12,804 nucleotides of DNA from assembly GCA_945888535.1 (NCBI GenBank), contig CAMDAN010000074.1, forward strand, positions 1 to 12,804, in the 5' to 3' direction. Of the stretch, positions 1 through 8,441 are shown piece by piece (the stretch's first letter is position 1; every line of letters starts with the position of its first letter). The stretch comes from Bordetella parapertussis. Its GTDB lineage: Bacteria > Pseudomonadota > Gammaproteobacteria > Burkholderiales > Burkholderiaceae_C. The notes under the pieces were generated by a model. It searched no databases, was not told the DNA's origin, and saw only the letters and a program-made list of their open reading frames with translations. The position numbers were made by a program, and so were the translations under genes.

Positions 1-32
1 TGTAATAGGACATATATATATCTTTTTTAAAA

Positions 33-704
33 TCAGGCCGCTGCTTCCAATCCATTGGCAAAGTGCGCTTGCATCTTTTTCACACTCAAACCCGCATCGC
101 GTTTTTCTAGCGCAACCATCAAGGCCCGATGCTCGCTGAGCGACTCTTGCATGCGCCCGCTTTTGAGCAAGGAGTTGTGGCGGTTGAGTTTCATGACCTT
201 GCGCAGGTCGGCCACCATTTGGTCGCGCCAGCGGTTATTAGCGATCTCAAGCAGCCGCATATGAAAGCGCTCGTTGATGGCAAAAAACTGGTCCGCATTG
301 ACGACGCCTGGCAAGGCGGAAGCTTCTAGCTCGGCGTGCAGGTTTTGCAGTTCTGCCAATTCAGAAGCGCTGGCTTTTTGCGCCACCACGCCCGCTGCAT
401 CGCTTTCTAACAAGCTGAGCAAGTGGTATACATCGGCCATATCGGTCGCGGAGACTTCTGTTACATAGGCCCCGCGCCGGACCTTCATGGTGACCAGTCC
501 TTCCGCCGCCAGTACTTTCAAGGCTTCACGCAGGGGGGTGCGGCTGATTCCATAGGCCTGGGCCAGCTTGAGCTCGTCAATCCAGCTTCCCGGCTCCATT
601 TCCCGTTTGAAAATACGCTGGCGCAGTAGCTCAGCCACCTCTTCATAGAGAGCGCGCGGTGAAAGGGAAGGCAAAGCAGTTAATCCGCTGGACTTGGGTT
701 GCAT
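33..704 (-). CDS. GntR-family (FadR/FCD subfamily) transcriptional regulator
   Basis: DNA-binding regulator of 223 residues from the chosen ATG. Residues about 18-82 form the winged helix-turn-helix, with the family signatures SRTPLREAL (54-62) and RRGAYV (76-81). The rest is an alpha-helical FCD ligand domain, with the histidines expected to bind metal or ligand in ERFHMRLLEI, LSEHRAL and MQAHF. It is divergent from the methylmalonyl-CoA mutase cluster, so it is the obvious candidate regulator of that cluster; the effector could be an acyl-CoA or organic acid, but this is inference. Start choice: ATG at 704-702. An in-frame TTG at 725 would add seven residues, but it has no Shine-Dalgarno sequence and would place the start codon inside an inverted repeat (725-739) that looks like an operator. 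The ATG also lacks a good Shine-Dalgarno sequence, so the start is uncertain by 21 bases. Family assignment is firm; the target is not shown by sequence. Confidence 0.93.
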   Translation of the reverse strand: MQPKSSGLTALPSLSPRALYEEVAELLRQRIFKREMEPGSWIDELKLAQAYGISRTPLREALKVLAAEGLVTMKVRRGAYVTEVSATDMADVYHLLSLLESDAAGVVAQKASASELAELQNLHAELEASALPGVVNADQFFAINERFHMRLLEIANNRWRDQMVADLRKVMKLNRHNSLLKSGRMQESLSEHRALMVALEKRDAGLSVKKMQAHFANGLEAAA

Positions 705-813
705 GGGGTAAATTGTAAGCTGCAATTCATATTTTGAATCAATAATTATAAATAATGTAAACTCGCAGCCAGTATTTATGATGTCCGCTGCAACCTGACC
801 AAAGTGAAAACCT
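705..813. promoter_or_regulatory. Divergent control region between gntR and methylmalonyl-CoA mutase
   Basis: A conspicuously AT-rich island in otherwise GC-richer DNA. It holds two inverted repeats: ATTCA-N5-TGAAT at 725-739 and ATTAT-AA-ATAAT at 745-756, with centres about 18 bp apart. The second contains a perfect minus-strand -10 hexamer TATAAT (750-745, towards gntR) and a plus-strand TATAAA (747-752). Another plus-strand possibility is TTGAAT (734-739), 18 bp, TAAACT (758-763). No convincing -35 box accompanies the minus-strand TATAAT. The layout fits a GntR-type repressor controlling itself and the operon from a shared site. Promoter positions are pattern matches only. The mutase ATG at 814 has only a weak purine stretch (AAAGTGAAAA) before it. 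Confidence 0.55.
725..756. repeat. Pair of short inverted repeats, candidate GntR operators
   Basis: ATTCA(725-729)/TGAAT(735-739), with 5 bases between arms, and ATTAT(745-749)/ATAAT(752-756), with 2 bases between arms, both perfect. Both lie upstream of the chosen gntR ATG and of the mutase gene, and the second covers the candidate -10 elements of both directions. In DNA this AT-rich, 5-bp arms can arise by chance, so the operator role is a hypothesis. Confidence 0.4.
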
Positions 814-2991
814 ATGACCGCTCAGACCCCAGAATTCAAATCCACAAGCCTTGAGAGTTGGGCCAAGGCGGCTGCCAAATCAGCGCCTGGTGGGAATGTG
901 GAAGCGCTCAACTGGATCACGCCCGATGGCATTTCCGTCAAGCCCTTGTACACAGCGGCGGACACTGCCGGTTTAGAGCACGCGGACACCTTGCCCGGTT
1001 TTGAGCCCTATGTGCGCGGCCCGCAAGCCACGATGTATGCCGTTCGTCCTTGGACGATTCGCCAATATGCAGGGTTTTCAACCGCCGAAGAATCCAATGC
1101 GTTTTATAAAAAAGCTTTGGCCGCTGGCGGGCAAGGCGTCTCGGTGGCTTTTGATCTGGCCACCCACCGAGGCTACGACTCAGACCATCCGCGTGTAACC
1201 GGCGACGTAGGTAAAGCCGGTGTGGCGATTGACTCGGTCGAGGACATGAAAATTTTGTTCAAGGACATTCCCTTGGACAAAGTGTCGGTGTCGATGACGA
1301 TGAACGGTGCGGTGTTGCCGGTGTTAGCGGGTTACATCGTGGCCGCCGAGGAGCAGGGCGTGAGTCAAGACTTGCTCTCTGGAACGATTCAGAACGACAT
1401 TCTGAAAGAGTTCATGGTGCGCAACACCTACATTTACCCGCCAGAGCCCAGCATGCGCATCATTGGCGACATCATTGGCTACACGGCCAAGCACATGCCC
1501 AAGTTCAACTCGATCTCGATCTCGGGCTACCACATGCAAGAAGCGGGTGCCAACCAAGCCTTGGAGTTAGCTTTTACTTTGGCCGATGGCAAAGAGTATG
1601 TAAAAACCGCGATGGACTCGGGCTTGGATGTGGATGCATTCGCTGGCCGCTTGAGCTTTTTCTGGGCCATTGGTATGAACTTCTATCTAGAGGTTGCCAA
1701 AATGCGCGCGGCGCGCTTGCTTTGGTGTCGCATCATGAAGGGCTTTAACGCGCAAAACCCCAAGAGCTTGATGCTGCGGACCCACTGCCAAACCAGCGGC
1801 TGGAGTTTGACTGAGCAAGACCCCTACAACAATATCGTTCGAACCACGGTGGAGGCGATGGCAGCGGTGTTTGGCGGAACACAAAGCCTGCATACCAATA
1901 GTTTTGATGAAGCGATCGCCTTGCCCACCGAGTTCAGCTCACGTATTGCCCGCAATACCCAACTCATTATTCAAGAAGAAACCCATATCACCAACGTGAT
2001 TGACCCGTGGGCGGGCAGCTACATGATGGAAAAGCTCACCCAAGACATGGCCGATGCGGCGTGGACAATCATCGAAGAAGTTCAGGCCATGGGCGGGATG
2101 ACCAAAGCCGTGGACAGCGGGTGGGCCAAGCTAAAAATTGAAGCGGCAGCGGCTGAAAAGCAAGCCCGTATTGATAGCGGCCAAGATGTGATCGTGGGCG
2201 TGAACAAATACAAGTTAAAAACCGAAGATGCGATTGATGCCCGTGATATCGACAACGTCGCCGTTCGAGAAGGGCAAATCGCAAGACTTCAAACCATCAA
2301 GAAAAACCGGGACACGAAAGCGGTTGCGCAGGCGTTAGAAGCGTTAACCTTTGCCGCTGGCCATAAAGAAGGCAATTTGCTAGACCTGAGTATCAAAGCC
2401 ATTCGACTTCGCGCGACGGTAGGCGAGGTAAGTGACGCGTTAGAAAAAGCCTTTGGCCGCCACCGTGCCGATACGCAAAAGGTCAGCGGTGTGTACGCTG
2501 CGGCCTATGAAGATGCAAGCCACCCAGGGGATACCATGGACTATTGGAACCAACTCAAAGCCGACATTGTTTCCTTCGCCAGTGCCCATGGCAGGCGTCC
2601 CCGCGTGATGATTTCCAAGCTCGGACAAGATGGCCACGACCGTGGAGCCAAAGTGGTTGCCACAGCTTTCGCCGATTTGGGATTCGATGTGGACATGGGT
2701 CCCTTGTTCCAAACCCCTGAAGAATGTGCCCGCCAAGCGATTGAGAACGATGTCCATGCCGTGGGCGTGAGTACCTTAGCCGCAGGCCACAAAACATTGG
2801 TCCCCGCCATCATTGCCGAGCTCAAAAAGCAAGGCGCTGACGACATTATTGTTTTTGTCGGCGGAGTGATTCCGCGTCAAGACTACGAGATGCTTTACGA
2901 AGCCGGTGTCAAGGGCATTTACGGACCGGGGACCCCTATTCCGGTGAGTGCCAAGGATGTGCTGGAGCAGATTAAGAAGGCATTGGGCTAA
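814..2991 (+). CDS. Methylmalonyl-CoA mutase, single-chain, adenosylcobalamin-dependent
   Basis: Interconverts (R)-methylmalonyl-CoA and succinyl-CoA in the cytoplasm, the last step of propionyl-CoA catabolism. At 725 residues it is full length for the homodimeric, fused form (E. coli Sbm/ScpA, human MUT type). The N-terminal TIM-barrel substrate domain carries [17 protein letters not shown] with Tyr75, the [13 protein letters not shown] segment with Arg203, and GYHMQEAGA with His240. These are the methylmalonyl-CoA-binding Tyr, Arg and His of the family, which argues against isobutyryl-CoA or ethylmalonyl-CoA mutase. The C-terminal cobalamin domain (about 590-725) has the base-off motif D606-x-H608-x-x-G611 (DGHDRG), then STLAAGH and GGVIP. 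First gene of the cluster. Its stop codon TAA supplies the first base of a 13-bp inverted repeat. The name mcm, mutA or scpA would all be used for such a gene. Confidence 0.97.
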   Translation: MTAQTPEFKSTSLESWAKAAAKSAPGGNVEALNWITPDGISVKPLYTAADTAGLEHADTLPGFEPYVRGPQATMYAVRPWTIRQYAGFSTAEESNAFYKKALAAGGQGVSVAFDLATHRGYDSDHPRVTGDVGKAGVAIDSVEDMKILFKDIPLDKVSVSMTMNGAVLPVLAGYIVAAEEQGVSQDLLSGTIQNDILKEFMVRNTYIYPPEPSMRIIGDIIGYTAKHMPKFNSISISGYHMQEAGANQALELAFTLADGKEYVKTAMDSGLDVDAFAGRLSFFWAIGMNFYLEVAKMRAARLLWCRIMKGFNAQNPKSLMLRTHCQTSGWSLTEQDPYNNIVRTTVEAMAAVFGGTQSLHTNSFDEAIALPTEFSSRIARNTQLIIQEETHITNVIDPWAGSYMMEKLTQDMADAAWTIIEEVQAMGGMTKAVDSGWAKLKIEAAAAEKQARIDSGQDVIVGVNKYKLKTEDAIDARDIDNVAVREGQIARLQTIKKNRDTKAVAQALEALTFAAGHKEGNLLDLSIKAIRLRATVGEVSDALEKAFGRHRADTQKVSGVYAAAYEDASHPGDTMDYWNQLKADIVSFASAHGRRPRVMISKLGQDGHDRGAKVVATAFADLGFDVDMGPLFQTPEECARQAIENDVHAVGVSTLAAGHKTLVPAIIAELKKQGADDIIVFVGGVIPRQDYEMLYEAGVKGIYGPGTPIPVSAKDVLEQIKKALG

Positions 2992-3025
2992 TGCTTGTGA
3001 TACAGTAATACGGTATCACAAGCAT
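2991..3025. promoter_or_regulatory. Perfect 13-bp inverted repeat, probable autoregulatory operator of the toxin-antitoxin pair
   Basis: ATGCTTGTGATAC (2991-3003), nine bases, then GTATCACAAGCAT (3013-3025): a perfect 13-bp inverted repeat. Inside it the unit GTRATAC occurs three times: GTGATAC at 2997, GTAATAC at 3005, and GTGATAC inverted at 3013-3019. It starts on the last base of the mutase stop codon and ends 16 bases before the antitoxin ATG, the usual place for a ribbon-helix-helix antitoxin operator. Weak promoter elements overlap it (TTGGGC at 2983-2988, 17 bp, TAATAC at 3006-3011). As RNA it would fold into a strong hairpin followed by a short T run, so attenuation or mRNA processing is an alternative or additional role. 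Confidence 0.6.
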
Positions 3026-3041
3026 TTTCAAGGAGTCTGAT

Positions 3042-3374
3042 ATGGCTGTATCTGTTCGACTGGAACCGCTGCTCGAAAAAGAGCTGGAGTTGACTGCCAA
3101 ACGCATGGGCGTGACCAAGTCACAGTTCATCGTTTCGGCGCTGGAGCGGGCATTGGGGCGCAAGAATCCCTATGACCTGTTGCTCAAGGTGCAGGCTGAG
3201 GTGCGGGAGCCTTTGCCAGAAAGCAGCCAATTCCTTTCGCCAACCAAGGCGGCCATTCGGGCCAAACTCAAAACCAAACGGGATGCTCATCAAGCCGATT
3301 GGCTGGCTTTTCAAGAGTCAAAAAAAATCGGTCAAACGTGGACGGCACCCGACACAGAAAAGGACGCGCCGTGA
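3042..3374 (+). CDS. Ribbon-helix-helix (CopG/Arc-like) antitoxin
   Basis: Protein of 110 residues. The N-terminal part (1-45) fits a ribbon-helix-helix fold: a beta strand VSVRLEP, helix LLEKELELTAKRMG, a turn with VTKSQ, then helix FIVSALERALG. Such domains dimerise and bind palindromic DNA. The rest is hydrophilic and probably disordered until it binds the toxin; the segment DWLAFQESKKIGQTW (about 86-100) has the amphipathic, aromatic character of a toxin-binding region. A good Shine-Dalgarno sequence AGGAG (3031-3035) stands 6 bases before the ATG. Its stop overlaps the GTG of the PIN toxin (GTGA, 3371-3374), the arrangement expected of a type II toxin-antitoxin pair. It is longer than many VapB antitoxins. 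Role is inferred from fold, partner and operator; no exact subfamily is claimed. Confidence 0.82.
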   Translation: MAVSVRLEPLLEKELELTAKRMGVTKSQFIVSALERALGRKNPYDLLLKVQAEVREPLPESSQFLSPTKAAIRAKLKTKRDAHQADWLAFQESKKIGQTWTAPDTEKDAP

Positions 3375-3778
3375 AGGTGGCCCTGATCGACACTGGCCCC
3401 ATGGTGGCACTGTTTGACGCCAGTGATGTGGCGCACCGCCACTACACCAACTTGTTGGCTGACAACTGGCGTTTGACGACCACTTGGCCGTGCGTGGTGG
3501 AGGTGTGCCATTTTTTAGGTGCCAATGCTGTCCAGCGCTTCCTGCGCTGGGTGTCCGAAGGGGGCGTTATCGTTTACCCTTTTGACGTGTCCAACCTGCC
3601 CGATCTCGCCGAGTTGATGGCGCGTTACACCACGCCGCCACGCTCCGAGATGGATTTGGCCGATGCCACTTTGGTTTGGTTGGCACAAGACACCAACACG
3701 CTCAGCGTGATGACCATGGATGTACGCGACTTCTCGCGTTACCGGCTGCCCGATGGGCGCAGCTTCGAGATCTTATGA
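3371..3778 (+). CDS. PIN-domain ribonuclease toxin (VapC-like)
   Basis: Single-domain PIN protein of 135 residues, in the usual VapC length range. The acidic residues expected to hold Mg2+ or Mn2+ are present: Asp7 in LIDTGPMVALFD, Glu44 in VVEVCHFLG, Asp98 (with Asp95) in EMDLADATLV and Asp117 in TMDVRDFSRYR. The active site therefore looks intact, and the protein is predicted to cleave RNA (tRNA or rRNA in studied VapCs) unless bound by the antitoxin. GTG start chosen because AAGGA (3360-3364) lies 6 bases upstream and the start overlaps the antitoxin stop as GTGA. An upstream in-frame ATG at 3299 lies deep in the antitoxin gene and is unlikely. Its stop TGA overlaps the meaB start as ATGA (3775-3778). 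Base composition resembles its neighbours and I see no sign of recent arrival. A non-toxic PIN role is possible. Confidence 0.87.
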   Translation: MKVALIDTGPMVALFDASDVAHRHYTNLLADNWRLTTTWPCVVEVCHFLGANAVQRFLRWVSEGGVIVYPFDVSNLPDLAELMARYTTPPRSEMDLADATLVWLAQDTNTLSVMTMDVRDFSRYRLPDGRSFEIL

Positions 3779-4803
3779 GCATGCCAAGCACAGATCAGCT
3801 CTTGGAGGACATGCGGAATGGAACTGCCTCTGCACAACGCCGCGCCATGGCCAAAGCCATCACGCTGCTCGAATCGACCCGCACCGACCACCGCGCCCAA
3901 GCCGATGAGTTGCTCACCGCCATGCTGCCGCACACGGGCAATTCGTTTCGCCTAGGAATCAGCGGTGTGCCGGGCGTGGGAAAGTCCACATTTATCGAAG
4001 CGCTGGGTTTGTATTTGATCGCGCAGGGCCACAGAGTGGCCGTGTTGACGATTGATCCTTCGAGCTCTGTGTCGGGTGGTTCTATCTTGGGCGACAAGAC
4101 CCGGATGGAACATTTGTCGGTGCATGAGAAAGCCTACATCCGCCCGAGCCCATCGAGTGGAACCTTAGGCGGTGTGGCGGAGAAAACCCGTGAGTCCATG
4201 TTGGTGTGTGAGGCAGCTGGATACGACGTGGTGATTGTCGAAACCGTTGGTGTAGGTCAAAGCGAAACGGCGGTTGCCAATATGACCGATATGTTTGTTC
4301 TTTTGCAGCTTCCCAACGCGGGCGACGATTTGCAAGCGATTAAAAAAGGCGTGATGGAGTTGGCGGACTTGGTGGTGATTAACAAATCCGATATTGACGC
4401 CGATGCCGCCACCCGTGCCCAAGCCCATATCAGCAGTGCGCTGCGATTGCTGGGGCAGCACGGCTCCTCTGGCAAGGGCCATTCGGACGCGAGCCTCTGG
4501 CACCCGCAAGTCATCCAAACCAGTGCGTTATTAGGACGCGGCGTGGATGCATTTTGGGATGCGGTGCAATCTTTTAAAACGCTGCAAGTGGCTAACGGAA
4601 AACTGACCCAGCGGCGCGAAAAACAGGCGCTGTCGTGGATGTGGGAGCGCATTGACGCGGGCCTTAAGCAAGCGTTTCAGAACCAACCCAGCGTCCAAGC
4701 CTTGCTGCCTTCGCTGACTCAGCAGGTGGCCCAGGGCCAACTTGCCCCATCCACTGCGGCAAGGCAACTCCTCGGTGCGTTTTCAGCGCCAGGTCGTGAA
4801 TAA
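3775..4803 (+). CDS. meaB: MeaB/ArgK-family GTPase, methylmalonyl-CoA mutase chaperone
   Basis: G3E-family P-loop GTPase of 342 residues that, in characterised relatives, loads adenosylcobalamin onto methylmalonyl-CoA mutase and protects or reactivates it. Motifs: Walker A GVPGVGKST (64-72), DPSS (94-97), GDKTRM (106-111), the ETVGVGQSE switch segment (156-164) and the guanine-specificity motif NKSD (203-206). A helical C-terminal region (about 290-342) fits the dimerisation arm. Start chosen at ATG 3775, which overlaps the toxin stop by four bases; a second ATG at 3781, two codons on, is a possible start. Either way no strong Shine-Dalgarno sequence precedes it, so translation probably depends on ribosomes finishing the toxin gene. 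In E. coli sbm and argK are adjacent; here a toxin-antitoxin pair separates mutase and chaperone. Family assignment is firm. Confidence 0.95.
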   Translation: MSMPSTDQLLEDMRNGTASAQRRAMAKAITLLESTRTDHRAQADELLTAMLPHTGNSFRLGISGVPGVGKSTFIEALGLYLIAQGHRVAVLTIDPSSSVSGGSILGDKTRMEHLSVHEKAYIRPSPSSGTLGGVAEKTRESMLVCEAAGYDVVIVETVGVGQSETAVANMTDMFVLLQLPNAGDDLQAIKKGVMELADLVVINKSDIDADAATRAQAHISSALRLLGQHGSSGKGHSDASLWHPQVIQTSALLGRGVDAFWDAVQSFKTLQVANGKLTQRREKQALSWMWERIDAGLKQAFQNQPSVQALLPSLTQQVAQGQLAPSTAARQLLGAFSAPGRE

Positions 4804-4824
4804 TTTTTAGTAGAGAGTAGAACC

Positions 4825-6357
4825 ATGCAAGACATCATTGAACAACTAGAGATTAAGCGCGCTGCCGCCCGTTTAGGCGGTGGTCAAAAGCGGATTGATG
4901 CCCAACACGGCAAAGGAAAACTCACCGCCCGCGAGCGCTTAGAGGTGCTTTTAGACGAAGGCACGTTTGAAGAGTGGGACATGTTCGTCGAACACCGCTG
5001 TACCGACTTTGGTATGCAAGAGAACAAAATCCCAGGCGACGGCGTGGTGACGGGCTACGGCATGATCAACGGCCGTTTGGTGTTTGTGTACAGCCAAGAC
5101 TTCACCGTGTACGGTGGCGCATTGTCTGAAACGCACGCCGAGAAGATTTGCAAAGTCATGGACCAGGCCATGAAAGTCGGCGCACCCGTGATCGGCCTCA
5201 ACGATTCGGGTGGCGCTCGAATTCAAGAAGGCGTGGCATCGCTGGGTGGATACGCGGATGTATTTCAGCGCAACGTCATGGCTAGCGGCGTGGTTCCCCA
5301 GATCAGCATGATCATGGGCCCATCCGCCGGAGGCGCGGTGTACTCGCCAGCGCTAACTGACTTTATCTTCATGGTGAAAGACAGCTCGTACATGTTTGTG
5401 ACCGGCCCAGAGGTGGTCAAGACCGTGACGCACGAAGAAGTCAGCGCCGAAGAGTTAGGTGGCGCTATCACCCACACCACCAAGAGCGGCGTGGCCGATT
5501 TGGCGTTTGAAAACGATGTTGAAGCGCTTTTGATGCTGCGCCGTCTTTACAACTACTTGCCACTCAACAACAAAGAAAAAGCACCAGTGCGCCAAAGTGG
5601 AGACCCCACTGATCGCCAAGACAAGAGTTTGGACACCTTGGTTCCTGAGAATCCCAACCAGCCTTACGACATGAAGGAGTTGATTGTTAAAACGGTGGAC
5701 GATGGCGATTTCTTTGAGCTTCAGCCCGAGTACGCCAAAAATATTCTGATCGGTTTTGCCCGTATGGACGGCCAAACCGTGGGCATCGTTGCCAACCAAC
5801 CCTTGGTGCTTGCAGGTTGTTTGGATATTAAGAGCTCGATTAAAGCAGCGCGCTTTGTGCGGTTTTGTGACGCTTTCAATATTCCTGTGATTACCTTCGT
5901 TGATGTTCCCGGTTTTATGCCAGGAACCTCTCAAGAGTTCGGCGGCATCATCAAACATGGCGCGAAGTTGTTGTACGCCTACGCGGAATGTACCGTCCCC
6001 AAAATCACGGTGATCACGCGCAAAGCTTATGGCGGCGCGTATGACGTGATGGCCTCCAAGCACTTGCGTGGCGATGTGAACTTCGCCTGGCCGCAAGCAG
6101 AAATTGCTGTAATGGGCGCCAAAGGGGCAGTCGAAATTATTTTCCGCGAAGACAAAGGCGACCCTGAAAAATTAGCCGCCAGAGAAGCCGAATACAAAGC
6201 CCGCTTTGCCAATCCCTTTGTGGCCGGAGCTCGTGGTTTTATCGACGATGTGATTTTGCCTTCCGAGACACGCAAGCGAATTTGTCGCTCTTTGGTCATG
6301 CTCAAAGACAAGAAGCTGGAAAACCCTTGGCGTAAACACGGCAATATTCCACTTTAA
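4825..6357 (+). CDS. pccB: Propionyl-CoA carboxylase beta subunit (carboxyltransferase)
   Basis: Transfers the carboxyl group from carboxybiotin on PccA to propionyl-CoA, giving (S)-methylmalonyl-CoA. 510 residues, normal for bacterial PccB. The N-terminal crotonase-like half has [19 protein letters not shown] and the oxyanion-loop segment [14 protein letters not shown]. The C-terminal half has [24 protein letters not shown] and [17 protein letters not shown]. The Asp in GGAYDVM (Asp407 here) matches the residue linked to propionyl-CoA preference in actinobacterial PccB (Asp422), supporting propionyl- over acetyl-CoA, although some related enzymes accept both. It follows meaB by 21 bases and precedes pccA by 21 bases, without a visible terminator at either junction, so it is probably cotranscribed with both. 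The Shine-Dalgarno sequence is weak (AGAGAGTAG). Confidence 0.96.
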   Translation: MQDIIEQLEIKRAAARLGGGQKRIDAQHGKGKLTARERLEVLLDEGTFEEWDMFVEHRCTDFGMQENKIPGDGVVTGYGMINGRLVFVYSQDFTVYGGALSETHAEKICKVMDQAMKVGAPVIGLNDSGGARIQEGVASLGGYADVFQRNVMASGVVPQISMIMGPSAGGAVYSPALTDFIFMVKDSSYMFVTGPEVVKTVTHEEVSAEELGGAITHTTKSGVADLAFENDVEALLMLRRLYNYLPLNNKEKAPVRQSGDPTDRQDKSLDTLVPENPNQPYDMKELIVKTVDDGDFFELQPEYAKNILIGFARMDGQTVGIVANQPLVLAGCLDIKSSIKAARFVRFCDAFNIPVITFVDVPGFMPGTSQEFGGIIKHGAKLLYAYAECTVPKITVITRKAYGGAYDVMASKHLRGDVNFAWPQAEIAVMGAKGAVEIIFREDKGDPEKLAAREAEYKARFANPFVAGARGFIDDVILPSETRKRICRSLVMLKDKKLENPWRKHGNIPL

Positions 6358-6378
6358 TTTCACCGCGAAGAATTAACT

Positions 6379-8427
6379 ATGTTTACCAAAATCCTCATCG
6401 CCAACCGCGGCGAAATCGCCTGCCGTGTCATTGCCACAGCCAAGAAAATGGGCATCCAAACGGTGGCGGTGTATTCCGACGCTGACAAAGATGCGCGACA
6501 TGTTCAGCTTGCTGATGAAGCCGTCAACATCGGTCCTGCGCCAAGCCGCCAAAGCTATTTGTTAGCTGAAAAAATCATTGCAGCATGTAAACAAACCGGC
6601 GCCCAAGCCGTTCATCCTGGCTACGGTTTCTTGAGCGAAAACGCTGAGTTCTCCAAGCGCTGCGAAGAAGAGGGCATTGTCTTCATCGGCCCCAAGCATT
6701 ACTCGATTGCCGCCATGGGCGACAAAATTGAATCTAAAAAACTGGCGGGCAAGGCTGGTGTGAACTGTATCCCTGGCGTTAATGATGCGATTGAAACGCC
6801 AGAACGTGCAGTGGAGATTGCAAAGGGCATTGGTTATCCCGTCATGATCAAAGCGTCGGCGGGCGGCGGTGGCAAGGGCCTGCGCGTGGCTTTCAATGAC
6901 AAAGAAACTTTGGAGGGCTTTACCAGTTGCCGTAACGAAGCCCGAAACAGCTTTGGCGATGACCGTGTCTTCATTGAGAAGTTTGTTGAAGAGCCGCGCC
7001 ATATTGAAATCCAATTGATCGGCGATTCGCACGGTAACGTCTTGTATCTCAACGAGCGTGAGTGTTCTATTCAAAGGCGTCACCAAAAAGTCATTGAAGA
7101 AGCGCCAAGTCCCTTTATCAGCGAAGCCACGCGCAAAGCCATGGGCGAGCAGGCGGTTGCATTGGCAAAAGCGGTGAAATACCAAAGCGCGGGAACGGTT
7201 GAGTTTGTAGTCGGTAAAGACCAAAGCTTTTACTTCCTTGAGATGAATACCCGCTTGCAAGTGGAGCATCCTGTGACTGAAGCCATCACCGGCCTCGACT
7301 TGGTCGAGTTGATGATCCGCGTCGCAGCGGGCGAAAAACTGCCGCTCACGCAAGCCCAGGTCAAGCGGGAGGGTTGGGCGATGGAATGCCGGATCAATGC
7401 CGAAGATCCGTTGCGTAACTTCCTCCCTTCCACCGGTCGCTTGGTGCGTTTCGCGCCACCCACCCAAACCATGTGGCAATCTGATACCGACCATTTGTAT
7501 GGCGTGCGGGTCGATACCGGAGTGCAAGACGGCGGTGAAATTCCGATGTTTTATGACTCGATGATTGCCAAGCTGATTGTTCACGGTAAAGACCGGCTCG
7601 ATGCCATTGCCAAAATGCGCGAAGCACTCAACGGCTTTGTGATTCGCGGTATCAGCAGCAACATCCCCTTTCAGTCCGCTTTACTGGCGCACCCCAAGTT
7701 TGTGGCGGGAGATTTCAATACCGGTTTCATTGCAGAAAACTACGCCCACGGTTTTCGCGCTGAAGACGTGCCGCACGAAGATAGCAATTTTTTAATCGCA
7801 CTGGCCGCGTTTGTTCGGCGCAAGTCGCGCGAGCGTGCTGCGAGCTTAAGCGGTCAACTCCCCGGCTATGCGGTCAATGTGGGTAAAGACTACGTGGTGG
7901 TCAGCCTAGATGCGCAAGGCAACAACATTTACACGCCGGTGCATGTCGATGAGTTTGTCGGTGTGAGCGGAACGGCGACTGTGCGCGTCGACAACAAGAG
8001 TTACGAGATTTGCAGCGCCTCGCGCTTGAACGATATTGGGATTCATGGCACGGTCAATGGACATCCGTTTACAGCCCAAGTTGAGCGCGGTACGCCTAAA
8101 AACCCCTTGGCTTTGCGCGTTCAGCACAACGGGACCCGCATCGATGCGCTCATCATGTCACCGCGCATGGCAGAGCTGCACCAGTTGATGCCGCACAAAC
8201 TCCCGCCGGACATGAGCCGATTTATCCTTTCGCCTATGCCAGGATTGTTGGTAGATGTAGCGGTTACCGTTGGACAAAAAGTGCTGGCTGGCGAGCGGGT
8301 TGCGGTGATTGAAGCCATGAAGATGGAAAACGTACTCTTCGCGGCGGCTGATGGCGTGGTGGGCAAAGTATTGGCAGCTAAAGGTGAAAGCTTAAGCGTA
8401 GACCAAGCCATCATCGAGTTTGCATGA
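6379..8427 (+). CDS. pccA: Propionyl-CoA carboxylase alpha subunit (biotin carboxylase plus biotin carrier)
   Basis: 682 residues, ATP-dependent carboxylation of its own biotin, working with PccB in a cytosolic alpha-beta complex. Biotin carboxylase domain (about 1-450): N-terminal [15 protein letters not shown], glycine-rich ATP loop in [12 protein letters not shown] (about 157-168), and the catalytic segment [17 protein letters not shown] (from 289, with Arg292). A middle region (about 450-600) corresponds to the BT linker of PCC-type alpha subunits that contacts the beta subunit. The C-terminal biotin carrier domain has EAMKMENV with the biotin-accepting Lys648, 34 residues from the end as is typical. 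A biotin protein ligase encoded elsewhere would be needed. The stop overlaps an ATG of the following reading frame as ATGA (8424-8427). Identification is firm; acetyl-CoA as a side substrate cannot be excluded. Confidence 0.96.
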   Translation: MFTKILIANRGEIACRVIATAKKMGIQTVAVYSDADKDARHVQLADEAVNIGPAPSRQSYLLAEKIIAACKQTGAQAVHPGYGFLSENAEFSKRCEEEGIVFIGPKHYSIAAMGDKIESKKLAGKAGVNCIPGVNDAIETPERAVEIAKGIGYPVMIKASAGGGGKGLRVAFNDKETLEGFTSCRNEARNSFGDDRVFIEKFVEEPRHIEIQLIGDSHGNVLYLNERECSIQRRHQKVIEEAPSPFISEATRKAMGEQAVALAKAVKYQSAGTVEFVVGKDQSFYFLEMNTRLQVEHPVTEAITGLDLVELMIRVAAGEKLPLTQAQVKREGWAMECRINAEDPLRNFLPSTGRLVRFAPPTQTMWQSDTDHLYGVRVDTGVQDGGEIPMFYDSMIAKLIVHGKDRLDAIAKMREALNGFVIRGISSNIPFQSALLAHPKFVAGDFNTGFIAENYAHGFRAEDVPHEDSNFLIALAAFVRRKSRERAASLSGQLPGYAVNVGKDYVVVSLDAQGNNIYTPVHVDEFVGVSGTATVRVDNKSYEICSASRLNDIGIHGTVNGHPFTAQVERGTPKNPLALRVQHNGTRIDALIMSPRMAELHQLMPHKLPPDMSRFILSPMPGLLVDVAVTVGQKVLAGERVAVIEAMKMENVLFAAADGVVGKVLAAKGESLSVDQAIIEFA

Positions 8428-8441
8428 GCGAAGGAAATAGC

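Noticed and set aside
11..32. AT-rich run downstream of gntR as a terminator or origin-like element
   Set aside because: A short TA repeat and T run without a GC stem; too little sequence is available before the window edge to judge.
2991..3028. Reading the 13-bp inverted repeat as a simple rho-independent terminator of the mutase gene
   Set aside because: The stem is rich in A-T pairs and is followed by only four T before C, and the downstream genes meaB and pccBA belong with the mutase. The operator position before an RHH gene fits better. Partial attenuation is kept as a possibility.
3299..3370. Longer toxin form starting at ATG 3299
   Set aside because: It would overlap the antitoxin gene by 76 bases and add residues unlike a PIN N terminus, while GTG 3371 has a well-placed AAGGA and starts directly at the first PIN strand.
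3676..3774. Longer MeaB form starting at ATG 3676
   Set aside because: The extra 33 residues are a frame-shifted reading of the toxin gene and do not resemble the MeaB N terminus.
6562..7584. Long open frame antisense to pccA (340 codons)
   Set aside because: Its reading is the complement of a strongly conserved gene, the protein shows no recognisable domain, and long antisense frames are common in genes with this codon bias. The same applies to the 213-codon frame at 5455-6096 antisense to pccB.
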